A stretch of 64,000 nucleotides of DNA from Leishmania martiniquensis (lineage: Eukaryota > Euglenozoa > Kinetoplastea > Trypanosomatida > Trypanosomatidae). A model generated the notes under the pieces. It was not told the origin of the DNA, ran no database searches, and saw only the letters and a list, made by a program, of their open reading frames with translations. The stretch covers positions 583,971-647,970 of the forward strand of contig NC_090145.1 in NCBI RefSeq assembly GCF_017916325.1. Direction: 5' to 3'. The translations under genes and the position numbers were made by a program. Positions within the stretch are counted from its first letter, which is position 1, and each line of letters begins with the position of its first letter. Shown here piece after piece: positions 20,892-29,964 of the stretch.

Positions 20892-21236
20892 TTACTTAGC
20901 AGGTCCACCACAATAGCCTTGAGGAAAAAAGAAGGCAAAGAGGTCCTGTGCCTTGCGCCATGCCTGACGAGCGCTCTGAAGGGCTATCTGGGCTGTACAT
21001 AGTTTGCGAGGTGACCTGGCATGGCTGTTAGCTCGTCGAAGAGAGTGAATGTCTATCGCGTAGGGGTGTCGTCGTTGGAGGCAAGATCGTTGCATAGCTT
21101 GCTCCAATATATTTAAAGTTGGTGTAGAGAGCTTGAGTGGGACTAAGTCGCTTTGGTAAAGCTTCTGTTCGAAAGAGTCGGAAAAGAAATGAAGAGGAAA
21201 TGAGAGTAGCTGTTTTTTTTCCACCGCAGAAGTCAT
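20892..21236 (-). CDS. Hypothetical protein, 114 residues
   Basis: The frame from the ATG at 21234-21236 encodes a basic protein of 114 residues with no recognised domain; it starts MTSAVEKKQ and ends in a short FAFFFPQGYCGG tail. An upstream in-frame ATG-like extension exists to 21314 but lies in polypyrimidine-rich sequence. Evidence for coding is only the single open frame of reasonable length, its place and strand in the leftward run, and a non-repetitive composition. It could be spurious. Confidence 0.42.
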   Translation of the reverse strand: MTSAVEKKQLLSFPLHFFSDSFEQKLYQSDLVPLKLSTPTLNILEQAMQRSCLQRRHPYAIDIHSLRRANSHARSPRKLCTAQIALQSARQAWRKAQDLFAFFFPQGYCGGPAK

Positions 21237-21592
21237 GCTTCTCAGGGAGCGCACGCACTTCAAGGTGTGCTTAATAGGGAGCAGGAGTGACTTTTTGTGG
21301 TGGTTTCGTGGCACACAGACCGCCTTTTATGAGCGACAATGAGTGCACGAAGTTTTGTGCAGGTAGGTGCCAACATAAGCCACACGCACCTGTGAGTGGA
21401 AAGGGAGTGCCTGTCTCTATGAAATAAAGGGTGAATGAACAGCACCTACTGCATGATGTATGCCAGTTTCGTTTTTCCACTTGAAGGAAAAGGTTGAAGC
21501 GTGGCTTTTTTTCAGAGACGGCAGCCCACGTCGAGCAAGAAAGTACCGCGATCAAAAACCCAACAGCGAAATGGCAACGTGCCTACACCGCC
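21237..21592. other. Intergenic stretch, no gene seen
   Basis: AT-rich spacer between two small minus-strand genes. Nothing recognised. Confidence 0.5.
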
Positions 21593-21997
21593 TCAATACT
21601 GTTGAAGGAACTTGATAAGCGACGGCGATCCAAAATCCATCGAAGGGTATGCGTGGACCACTTTATCTCCACTAGGCAGCCACTTGATGTAAGAGAGCAT
21701 TGGCACATAATTAACTTCGAGTACCGTCCGCAGCCATGATGATTGCGACTCGCGAATATCTACTGTGTCGACGTTAAACGCACGTTTCATCTTCAAGCCG
21801 CTCAGAGTATTGTACACCCTTAAGCTGCTGACATCAAGCGAGTCGAAAAACAAGAGGTAGTGGCTTGAGTTGCCATCCGTCATGGTACCTATCAAGTCTT
21901 CAGTGGTGGTGCATGGTCGAAGAACTACGTCCGCGCTCGTTAGAGGAAAAATGGAAAGCAGCGCAGCGAAAAGCACGAGGAGCCTAATGGATTGCAT
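21593..21997 (-). CDS. Small secreted or ER protein, thioredoxin-like fold suspected
   Basis: A 134-residue protein beginning at the ATG 21995-21997. Residues 1-22 form a clear signal peptide (basic start, leucine/phenylalanine-rich core, SLTSA-like cleavage end). The mature part has the alternation of a thioredoxin fold: a strand with HYLLFFDSLD, a helix, a strand with VDTVDIRES, then NYVPMLSYIKWL, where the Pro could be the cis-proline before a strand, and a glycine-containing end. The redox CxxC is absent; SLDVSS occupies the place. I infer a non-catalytic thioredoxin-like protein of the secretory pathway. A remote protein-disulfide-isomerase fragment is an alternative. There is no membrane anchor after the signal peptide. 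Confidence 0.68.
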   Translation of the reverse strand: MQSIRLLVLFAALLSIFPLTSADVVLRPCTTTEDLIGTMTDGNSSHYLLFFDSLDVSSLRVYNTLSGLKMKRAFNVDTVDIRESQSSWLRTVLEVNYVPMLSYIKWLPSGDKVVHAYPSMDFGSPSLIKFLQQY

Positions 21998-22459
21998 TTT
22001 ATTTGCATTCTAAGGATTTAATCTGCCAGGTGTATGCTTGCGGTAAAGTACGAAGGGGAGACAGAGGTAAAAGTATGGGGCTTAAAAAGCCTTCAAAAAA
22101 TTCTACATTCCTCCTTCACAGTTCATCTCGTTTCTGTTTTTTTTTCCTGCCCCCTATAGACTCTGCCGCTTGAGCTTCGAAGCGCATGTGAGCAGAGATC
22201 GTGGAGAAAAATGTGCTTCACTAAATACAGGAGGTCGCCAAAGGCAGTGTGCTATGTTTTTAGCACAAAGGGTAAGTTTTTTTTTGAAAGGTAGCTGAGA
22301 AAATTTGATGCAACAGAAGTTTCACGCGCTGTAACGAAACAACCTTCAATGGAAATAGCGTGCAACAATTCCTTTATAAACCTCGTCACACCCTTCACAC
22401 AGGAAGGGCCGAAATCTCACATCAAAATGCGACTCGAAAAAGGGAAAGCAACACAATAC
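21998..22459. other. Intergenic stretch with homopolymer tracts
   Basis: Spacer between two minus-strand genes. T runs at 22137-22146 and 22278-22285 are present; on the minus strand these are A runs. No gene seen. Confidence 0.55.
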
Positions 22460-23197
22460 CTACAGCTTCGTGGCACTTTCAACTTCGCTGAGAAGATTAC
22501 GCAGCAAGTGTGTGGCCTTCGATTTCGAGCATACATCGACCTCCTGAGCAGAAAATAAGCACACAGGCATTTCTATTTTAGCGACGATCTCTCTGCCGCT
22601 CCGAACGTCAAGGAGCTGCGTATACGAATCGTTGAGACGTATCTCAATAAAGTCGTCGGTTGCGTTGAAACCCACAACACAAAAGTCATCTAGCGGTACC
22701 GGTACTAAAGGGGTCACGTGAAGATGTACCTCAACATCGAAGAGAGTGAAAGCTCCGTTGTTCAGCCACGAGAAACGGCGCGAAAAATCAGTCGGCAGAA
22801 CACGCAATTTCGACTCTATACAACCTTCTTTGACCGTGCAATACACAGCGTCCCGGATGCTGCCATTCATATCGAGGTGAAGAACCAGATTGCTCGTGTT
22901 GGCGAAGTAGACACCGGCCCTTTGAGAATCTACTCTGTATGCAAACAAGGCAATCGCATTTGAATCAGTGTCTCTCAGAACATCATTTCCACTGTGAAAC
23001 AAAAGCGAAGCTACGAGACCGCTGAACGGTGTATATCCGGCGGCATCGCCACAATTAAGGCAGTAGTCAGTGCCCGTGGCTTCTTCATGATAAAATGGGG
23101 CTTCGAGAAAGTCTTGATGACAGTGGTCGCATGTGTAGCCATCGTTGTAATCGGGCTCTAGTTCGAGTGGAAGCCATCTATAGTGTCGGAGGACCAT
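22460..23197 (-). CDS. Hypothetical protein with N-terminal zinc-binding cluster
   Basis: A 245-residue protein from the ATG at 23195-23197 and the first gene of the leftward run. Residues 23-49 hold CDHCH, a spaced His, and CLNCG, a ZZ- or C1-like zinc-binding pattern (Cys 23, 26, 46, 49). The rest is a beta-rich, acidic region with several aromatic/leucine strands (for example the VEVHLHVTPL and FIEIRLNDSY segments) and no transmembrane span. I do not recognise the family. ZZ-type fingers usually bind peptides or lipids, so a binding role is conceivable. The gene lies next to the divergent switch, so it would be among the first transcribed in its run. Confidence 0.68.
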   Translation of the reverse strand: MVLRHYRWLPLELEPDYNDGYTCDHCHQDFLEAPFYHEEATGTDYCLNCGDAAGYTPFSGLVASLLFHSGNDVLRDTDSNAIALFAYRVDSQRAGVYFANTSNLVLHLDMNGSIRDAVYCTVKEGCIESKLRVLPTDFSRRFSWLNNGAFTLFDVEVHLHVTPLVPVPLDDFCVVGFNATDDFIEIRLNDSYTQLLDVRSGREIVAKIEMPVCLFSAQEVDVCSKSKATHLLRNLLSEVESATKL

Positions 23198-23998
23198 CTA
23201 GAAAAAGCTTTGTATCATGTGTACCATCTGCTTCAACGTTTTCCTATCTTATGCTTTCGAATGTGGGTCTCGAGAAAAGGCTGAAAAATGAAAAGATATA
23301 TATGGAAGAGAGCGAACATTTGGAGAAAAAACGGGCAATGACAAAAAATAGTGCATTATTTGTGCTTCGTCTTCTGGGGAGTGGCCAGTCACTCAGAGTA
23401 CCTTTTCTTCATCTAATTAGCATGTGACGCCTGGGACTTGGGCTGAAGCGATGAGGGGTTGACAAGTGCCCGAGATTTCTGAGCGCAGTGTTCGTCGGAA
23501 AGCGGGGTACCTTGCGCAGCCTTCAATAGACGAAATAACAGATTGGATTGCAACCCTCAACGCCACTGACACTGGGAAGAGCCATAGGCTTTACAAGAAT
23601 GGGGGATCTGGAGTGTGTGAGGAAATGACAATAAAATTGCATCACTCTTTTTCTAGGTTCGGTGTTTCGCTTTGACGACGATGTATCCTATCTTTTCTTA
23701 GCGTATACCCCCCCCTCTCTTTTCTGGAAGGGTACCATGCGCCTTCCAAAAAGATGGGTGCTCTACCTGCCGGCTGCATCCGCACAGTCCCGGCTCCGTC
23801 GGTGAAGCGCACCCACAATTACCGTGTGTTGGTATCCCAGTATGTGCGCTTTCCACTCTCCTCCTGCAAAAACAAATCTGGATGAATCCGATCGCCAAGT
23901 TGGGGCCGCTAGCACGCATGCAAGAGTGCCAAAGAAAGCCTAAGGGCTTACGTCGTGGCCTTTGCATTCCATTTAGATTTGAGCAATACGTGGCAAGT

Positions 23999-24006
23999 AA
24001 AAAAAG
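23999..24006 (-). terminator. RNA polymerase III T-run terminator
   Basis: Eight A residues on the plus strand, read as T8 on the minus strand, begin two bases past the 3' end of the tRNA-Asn gene. Such a run is enough to end Pol III transcription. Confidence 0.85.
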
Positions 24007-24008
24007 CT

Positions 24009-24080
24009 CCTCCCGTTGGATTCGAACCAACGACCTGTAGGTTAACAGCCTAACGCGCTGCCGACTGCGCCAGGGAGGAC
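24009..24080 (-). tRNA. tRNA-Asn (GTT)
   Basis: The minus strand folds as a 72-nt tRNA: acceptor arms TCCTCCC and GGGAGGA pair fully, the A box reads TGGCGCAGTCGG, the anticodon loop is CTGTTAA with anticodon GTT, and the B box is GGTTCGAATCC in a GTTGG/CCAAC T-arm. The anticodon stem TTAGG/CCTAC has one T-C mismatch at its outer pair. There is no intron and no encoded CCA. A T8 terminator follows. It sits in the divergent switch and is transcribed by Pol III in the direction of the left gene run. Confidence 0.93.
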
Positions 24081-24379
24081 ACGACTACCCAAGCACAAAA
24101 CCTAGAAGCTAAGGTTCAGAGGGGGAGAAGGTTGGGCGCTGGCCAGCGTAGCCAGAGTAGCTGCATTTACCGTCCTCTTCTTGCCAATGTGACAGCGCTC
24201 TACTATTTAGCCTTTCATGGCCCACGATAGGGGGTCTCCGCAGCACAGGTCCAAAATATCTATTTCTGGTTTTTAAAAGGACTTCCACTTCACCTTCTGT
24301 CGGCTCCTTTTCCTCCCTCCGGTCATTACAACTTTCATCGGCAGCGCATTTGACTTTTCGACATCGATCCGGAACACCG

Positions 24380-25132
24380 ATGAACTCCTCTTTCACTGGA
24401 GGTGGGGGGATGAGCAAAATCGCCTGCCGCCTCTGTGCATCACCAATCGTGACTCTGTTTCACAAAGACAAGATGCGGGAGTACTACCAATGCAGTCAAT
24501 GTAGTCTTGTGTTTGTGCCCGATCAATTCATACTCTCAAGCTCCGACGAAAAGTCGATATATGATTTGCACGACAATAACCCTGGTGATCCAGCTTACCA
24601 GAAATTTCTATCCCGAGCAGCATTACCGCTTGCCGATTACTTTTCTATAACTCACCCTGCAGACGAAACACCACATGAACGCCGTGGCCTCGATTTCGGA
24701 TGTGGACCTGCTGAAGTTCTCGCTAGCCTGCTCTCCAACGCACCTTACAACTTTCTCATGGATACCTATGACTTGTACTACTTTCCAGAAAGGAAGTACT
24801 ACCTAGAGCGCGAAGGACACTACGATTTCATAACGGCAACTGAGGTTGTAGAACACTTACAGGACCCTCTCTCAGTGTTTCGCACACTATGGCGCTGCAT
24901 CCGCCCAGACGGAGGGGTTCTGGTTATCATGACCAAGCGTGTGCTCGGCAGTATCGATCGCTTCCGCAGCTGGCACTATATCCGAGACCCGACACACATT
25001 GCATTTTTCCACACAGACTCGTTCCGATGGCTTGCTAACTACCTTCCGTCAAACAGTGAAACATGCGAGGTGCGCTTTGTCAGTGCTGATGTAGCGCTTC
25101 TAATAAAGCAGACAACAAATACAGGTGACTGA
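24380..25132 (+). CDS. SAM-dependent methyltransferase with N-terminal zinc site
   Basis: A 250-residue protein starting at the first ATG after a pyrimidine tract and CAG (24342); an in-frame ATG at 24410 is an alternative. Residues 16-41 carry a CxxC...CxxC zinc site (Cys 16, 19, 38, 41). A class I methyltransferase fold follows: motif I LDFGCGP at 104-110, an acidic strand end near 128-131, DFITATEVVEHL at 149-160, then a WHYIRDPTHIAFF segment at 198-210. This whole arrangement, including the YxCxxC-x-LVFVP and GLDFGCGP patterns, is what I recall from small bacterial methyltransferases, so lateral transfer is likely. The substrate is unknown. It opens the rightward run and lies next to the MTP genes. 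Confidence 0.83.
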   Translation: MNSSFTGGGGMSKIACRLCASPIVTLFHKDKMREYYQCSQCSLVFVPDQFILSSSDEKSIYDLHDNNPGDPAYQKFLSRAALPLADYFSITHPADETPHERRGLDFGCGPAEVLASLLSNAPYNFLMDTYDLYYFPERKYYLEREGHYDFITATEVVEHLQDPLSVFRTLWRCIRPDGGVLVIMTKRVLGSIDRFRSWHYIRDPTHIAFFHTDSFRWLANYLPSNSETCEVRFVSADVALLIKQTTNTGD

Positions 25133-25853
25133 ATGCGCTGAACTAGTGCTGACATGATTGCCACTGTTGAAAATTGGCGTCTCCTCGCAAATAACAAATG
25201 AAGAAGAAGTCGCTCATCTTTGTGGTGAATCATTGCCTGCGTCACAGTCGATAGACGATGCGCAGGCTGCTTTCACCGCGTTGTGCGTCTGTTATCATCC
25301 CCCTTCGCTGCGCATTTAGCACTGCTGCCACACACAAAGGGTTTTCTATGACGAAAATCTTTTTTTCACTCTGACTGCTTGCGCTCACTACGTGCTTTTA
25401 TTTCGTTTCTCTCTACTGGACATTGCTTCTCTCCTACTGCGCATATATCTCCCTTCACATCCTCGCGCAATCAAGAATAAACGAAAGCGTTACATTGTAA
25501 AAGTATACGAAAGAGATTTGCTTCTTCTCTTAGTCCAGTACTATTAGGTGTTTCTATCTATTGGAGGACATTTTTCTGCTTTGTTTTCTTGACACACACC
25601 TGTTCTTCAAGCTTTTCCTTGTCTCAGTCAAACGCCTACCTGAGGGGGCGAAGCGGCCTTTCGATCTGCTGCATCATACAAAACGGTATCAGCTTGATTT
25701 TCTCAGTTTTTCCAGTTTTGGTGTAACATCTTAATAAATCTTTCACCCTTCTTCACCCTCTTTCATCTCCGACTCGCTTCGCATTTGTTCGACTTTCTTT
25801 CTCACATTTCAGACTCGCTGCTCACTCAAAAGTAGGAAGGAATAACAGAAAAA
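25133..25853. other. 5' flank of the first MTP gene
   Basis: AT- and pyrimidine-rich spacer with many TTTC/CTTC words. No gene seen. Its last part is the splice acceptor described separately. Confidence 0.6.
25736..25812 (+). promoter_or_regulatory. Polypyrimidine tract and AG spliced-leader acceptor
   Basis: A long CTTC/TTTC-rich tract leads to CACATTTCAG ending at 25812, 41 bp before the ATG of the first MTP gene. This is the canonical layout for trans-splicing in trypanosomatids and supports that start codon. Confidence 0.65.
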
Positions 25854-26840
25854 ATGGGCTCGAAAGCGTTACAGGCTGTACCCGAGAAGCCGAAGGAGTG
25901 CACAATGATAGCGAAGCGCAAGGAGTTCGAGCAAACGAAGGTAGTTCAGGAGGCTGCCTATATTACCTTTAAAGGATTAGACACACATGACGTGTACAAT
26001 TGCTGCGTTCCCTTTAGGCTTAATGGAGTCTATCATATGTTCGGACGCGTCGAGCGGCGCAACGAATGGGTTAATTCTCACGTTCGCCTCTTCCGACAGA
26101 GCGGGCCAGACGAGTACACTCTTGTGGAGCACGGGATGCAGTGGCAGCTGGAGGATCCGTTCCTTGTGAAGATCCATGGCGAGATGCTTTTCGGCGGTGT
26201 GCGTGTGACTAAGGACCACGGAAAGGTGTCCCAATGCGTTTGCGACTTTTACCGTGGAACAGTAGATGACCTGTACTACTTCACTTCCGGCCCGAAGAAC
26301 ATGAAGGATATTCGCCTCGTCGGCCTTGCAGATGGGAGAATCGGTATCTTTTCTCACCACAAGACTAGGACCACATGCATCACTGGCTTCATCACTATTG
26401 ATTCCCTCGACGACCTTTGCTCGCAAGTCATTGACGCTGCGAAGTCCATCGACCACACGCTTTTTGGTGATGCATGGGGTGGTGTGAACCAGCCGTATCT
26501 CCTCTCCACGGGAAAGATCGGCTGCATTTCTCACCACGGCTATCTCGACACGGATGCGAACGGCGACGTTATCAATGTATACTGCATCACATCCTTTGTG
26601 TATGAGCCCTCGTCCAACAAGTGCTACGACTACAAGATTCTCGGCACAAAAAACTGCTTTCCCGACTACCCGCCGAAATCACCAAAGCTTATAGACTGCG
26701 TTTTTGTCTCCGGCATTGTCATGCGCGAAGACGGTAAGTGTGATCTGTATAGTGGCGTCGGCGACACACGCGAGGGCCGCATGGTGGTTGAATACCCGTT
26801 TGATGGTCACGGCACTATTATTGACGATCTTGACTTTTGA
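25854..26840 (+). CDS. MTP: Mannosyltransferase/phosphorylase (GH130), paralogue 1
   Basis: A 328-residue five-bladed beta-propeller protein of the GH130 family. In Leishmania these dual-activity MTPs add mannose in beta-1,2 linkage and remove it by phosphorolysis, making and turning over mannogen, the reserve glycan. Family marks: DVYNC (46-50), FGRVE, the catalytic-site EDP with Asp101, [38 protein letters not shown] and the end CDLYSGVGD followed by EYPFDGHGT. Its N-terminal extension is about 10 residues longer than in the other copies. It shows no signal peptide or membrane span, so a cytosolic enzyme is expected. Activity type (initiator, elongator or phosphorylase) cannot be told from the sequence. 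It is the first of seven paralogues and the most distant from copies 4, 6 and 7. Confidence 0.87.
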   Translation: MGSKALQAVPEKPKECTMIAKRKEFEQTKVVQEAAYITFKGLDTHDVYNCCVPFRLNGVYHMFGRVERRNEWVNSHVRLFRQSGPDEYTLVEHGMQWQLEDPFLVKIHGEMLFGGVRVTKDHGKVSQCVCDFYRGTVDDLYYFTSGPKNMKDIRLVGLADGRIGIFSHHKTRTTCITGFITIDSLDDLCSQVIDAAKSIDHTLFGDAWGGVNQPYLLSTGKIGCISHHGYLDTDANGDVINVYCITSFVYEPSSNKCYDYKILGTKNCFPDYPPKSPKLIDCVFVSGIVMREDGKCDLYSGVGDTREGRMVVEYPFDGHGTIIDDLDF

Positions 26841-27259
26841 TACCTCACCATGCTCGTGTGAAACCAAGGTTCTGACTATGACAAAAAAACATAGTATCAC
26901 CCTGACTGCCACCTCAAGAAGCGTTGAAAAGAAGTGCACACACCTACTCTACTCCGATTATGCTACAAGATGCATCAGTGTTACATTCTTTTTAAACCGG
27001 ATCTTTGCTTATGTAGCGCATCGATCAATCATTTTAGCTCAGCGTCTCCCCCGTTTGTGCCCGTTGATTTATAGGTTTCTCTTCCTTGAGTATCTTTAAT
27101 AAACCCATGACACCCTTTCGGGCTCTACCATTCCTCGCCGCCTGTCTACAGTGAGCGCTTTTGTTTGTATCTCGAACAGCCTCTGACGAGAAGGGAGGGA
27201 CCTCGACCCATGAAGTTGCACGAGATAAATGTTCGAGTTTATAAGCCCGGTACCTTTCT
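26841..27259. other. 3' flank of MTP paralogue 1
   Basis: AT-rich, no gene seen. It probably includes the 3' untranslated region ahead of repeat copy C. Confidence 0.5.
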
Positions 27260-27710
27260 CCTCCTGTGCCTGCCGATGCCCCAGTGCTTCTGCTGGTGAC
27301 ACAGAGTCGAGCACCTGCGACGTTGGAGGAGGGGCGTCAGAGCGATGTATCGCTACCGTTGCGAGCAGCCAGGTCCTGGACAGCGTTGCGTCGGAGTGAC
27401 ATGCGACGATGGCGATGCTTGCACGACCCGCATGACGGGCAAGCTGTCGGCGCGGCTCGAACGTACCTCACCCAGCCCACTGGTGTGTGGGGTGCCTGCA
27501 CCACCTCGCGAGATGCGCCTGGTGGCGGCTGGCACGATGGGCGCGGCTGTGTGGCGACGCGCAAGGCGGGCGCCGGCAGGGCTCGGTGCAGGGGCTGTGC
27601 TGAGCCGACTCTGTCGGCACTGCTGTGAGCGCGTGACTGGCGCTGCTTCGCACCAGCAGGGGTGGGGGGCGGGCCCGTGATAGGGCCGTGCGAGTAGAGG
27701 TGCACTCGTG
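27260..27710 (+). repeat. SIDER-like retroposon, copy C
   Basis: The most 5'-truncated of the well-preserved copies: it begins at cctcctgtgcctgccgatg, about 90 bp inside the element, and ends at gcactcgtg. It has GCAAGGCGGG (shared with D and E) and GTGATAGGG (shared with B). It lies 420 bp beyond the stop of MTP paralogue 1, sense to transcription. Confidence 0.82.
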
Positions 27711-28447
27711 ATCTATGAGATGATGTGAAACGTGCAAAAGGAAGATCTACCATTTCATTTGATCTACTTTTAGTTTGCTTTGACGCACATGTGAGGAGTT
27801 GTGACAATAATGATGCCTCTCTGTGGACGACTTTGTTCGTTGCTGAAAGCCTAACAGTTTGGCTTTTTCATACACTGTATGCAACTCATTCGTCTTTAAC
27901 TTCATTGATATGCGACTGAGCGAGTTGCCAAAGAAAGTCACACACTCTTTTCTTGGAGTCACCGATTCAATCGTTTCTCATTTTTTACGTTTCCAACACT
28001 GTTATCTCTACACGAATGATACACGTCTGATTTACGGTGAAGAACAGCGAAAAGTCTCTGAAAGCTGATCAAAGTTTTAGTCTAATTACGTGTGTGACCT
28101 GAGGAAAGTGCCGGGAAAGGTCTCCGGAAGAGGAGGTTAGGGGCTTCCTCACTGACGTTCAGCTCCTGCAGTAACAGAAAGGAGATAATGAGAGATCTCT
28201 TGTGTGCATTACTAGCTACCCTCTGGGTGGCATGAATGTTTCAATAGAGCTGCAGCGGATTGTGAAGAAGTTGATGGTTACCTGATGTCCTAATTGCTTT
28301 TGCCTGGCTGCAAAGTACAATTGCTCCCTTTTCACGCACCAACATCTTGTTTTGAGTAGACGGGCAACACCATCATAACAAAAAGGCACCTTAGCACTCG
28401 CGCACGCGCACAAACATATTCAACGACAACAACGACGAAGTGGCAGA
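27711..28447. other. Intergenic stretch before MTP paralogue 2
   Basis: AT-rich spacer without a recognised gene. The ATG of the next gene follows a CAACGACAACAACGACGAAG stretch, so the splice acceptor is less obvious than for paralogue 1. Confidence 0.55.
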
Positions 28448-29413
28448 ATGGGGCATCTTCACACAAAGCCGTGCTCAATGATTCCCGCCAAGGAGGCGTT
28501 TGAGCATGACAAGAAAATCTATGGCAAGTCCATCTTGTCATTTGAGGGTGTCAACGGGTACGACGTCTACAATTGTTCGATCCCCTTCACCTACAAAGGC
28601 AAAACTTACATCTTTGGTAGGGTAGAAAAGAATGAGGAGTGGGTTCATTCAAATACCATACTCTTCGAAAAAGTAGGTGAGAACCAATACCGTCGACTCT
28701 TGGAGTCCATTACCTACAATTTGGAGGATCCATTTATCGTGAAGATTCACGGCGAGATGGTTTTCGGCGGCACTCACGTTACAAAGGACGGTGACAAGGT
28801 GGTCGATTACCGGTGCGAGTTTTATCACGGCACACCTCTCAATCTCAAGTACTTCTCTTCGGGACCTTCAAAAATGAAGGACATTCGCCTGGTGGAGCTT
28901 GCCGATGGCAAGATCGGCGTCTTCACACATTTTCGCACAGAGGGCTCCTGCTTGACAGGGTTTGCTACTATAGACAAGATTGAGGACCTCACGGTGGAGG
29001 TGATCAACTCAGCAAAGCTGATCAACCATCGTCCATTCGGGGACGCCTGGGGGGGCCCAAGCCAGGTGTACCTGCTTTCGTCCGGCTTGCTAGGATGCAT
29101 TTCGCATCACGGCTACCTACTCGATCAGAAGGATGATGTTCAGCTACGGGTTTACGCGTGTACCTCCTTTGTGTTCGACCCTGCCACCTACGACGCGTAC
29201 GACTTCAAAGTCATCGGAACCAAAGGATGCTTCCCACCGTGTGAACCAAAGCTACCGCGCTTAGCAGATTGTGCTTTCGTATCGGGTATCGAAATGCGCG
29301 ACGATGGCAAGTGCAACTTATACAGCGGCATTGGTGACGTTGCCGAGGGATGTATAGTCATCGACTACCCTTTTGAAGGATATGGCCAGATTGTAAGCGA
29401 CGTTGCCTTCTAA
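28448..29413 (+). CDS. MTP: Mannosyltransferase/phosphorylase (GH130), paralogue 2
   Basis: A 321-residue GH130 enzyme with the full motif set: DVYNC, FGRVE, EDP with Asp94, [34 protein letters not shown] and CNLYSGIGD. It departs from the other copies in three places: GGPSQ replaces GGVNQ, the penultimate motif has CNLYSG instead of CDLYSG, and the end is YPFEGYGQI. The first ATG is used. These changes lie in conserved loops near the substrate cleft in this family, so it may have a different acceptor preference or activity; that is inference. Its stop codon is followed 59 bp later by the right copy of the 493-bp duplicate rather than by a SIDER-like element. Confidence 0.86.
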   Translation: MGHLHTKPCSMIPAKEAFEHDKKIYGKSILSFEGVNGYDVYNCSIPFTYKGKTYIFGRVEKNEEWVHSNTILFEKVGENQYRRLLESITYNLEDPFIVKIHGEMVFGGTHVTKDGDKVVDYRCEFYHGTPLNLKYFSSGPSKMKDIRLVELADGKIGVFTHFRTEGSCLTGFATIDKIEDLTVEVINSAKLINHRPFGDAWGGPSQVYLLSSGLLGCISHHGYLLDQKDDVQLRVYACTSFVFDPATYDAYDFKVIGTKGCFPPCEPKLPRLADCAFVSGIEMRDDGKCNLYSGIGDVAEGCIVIDYPFEGYGQIVSDVAF

Positions 29414-29471
29414 GAAGCTGTTAGGGGCGTAGCTATCGCTTGCGACAGATACAACTTCATCTGCAGCAGTT

Positions 29472-29964
29472 TTCTCCCCCGCAGTACACGACGAGAAGCA
29501 GGGGGGAGGATATGGGGTGCTAGAAGAACGAGATAACGATGAGACGGGGGCCAAAATACTCTCCGCCATTCCAATGACATGCTTCATCGACCGTTTGTTC
29601 GCTTACCCCGCTGTGCTCTTCCCCTTTCAGATCTCGAGGAATCAAGCAATTGTAAGCGTTTGCTTTTCTCGCCCACCCATGCCTTTGACTACCCACCACG
29701 GCACAGATCTTTGGAAGGTGGCCAAGAAGGGGGAGGGGGCTGCGTCAGTGTACCTATTCGTGAGCAGTATTGCCCGATGATGACTTGAAAGCAACAGGAT
29801 ACTCATTGAGAGCTTCACCAGCGCCCCAGAGAGAGGCACCGAGGGCGTAAGTCGAGGGAATACCACATCGGTATACTCTTCCATGGCAACAGCACATTCG
29901 CCCGTTGTGAAGACTTGGGAACATGTATTCGAATGTATCATGACTATCTTTTGGCATCATCGTC
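29472..29964 (+). repeat. 493-bp inverted duplicate, right copy
   Basis: Equals the reverse complement of 17218-17710 with the same length. It begins 59 bp after the stop of MTP paralogue 2 and is sense to transcription, as is the left copy. Shared edges are ttctcccccgc at the start and ggcatcatcgtc at the end. Content and possible role are as described for the left copy. Confidence 0.85.

Larger units (their letters stand above)
23198..24379. promoter_or_regulatory. Divergent strand-switch region (probable Pol II initiation zone)
   Basis: Genes to the left are on the minus strand and genes to the right are on the plus strand, so transcription must diverge from here. In trypanosomatids such divergent switch regions are where RNA polymerase II initiates without a classical promoter. 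The region has no protein-coding frame of note, carries a C-run at 23708-23716, and contains one tRNA gene, a common companion of switch regions. A pyrimidine-rich stretch at about 24296-24342 ending in CAG is a good spliced-leader acceptor for the methyltransferase gene. Confidence 0.75.
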
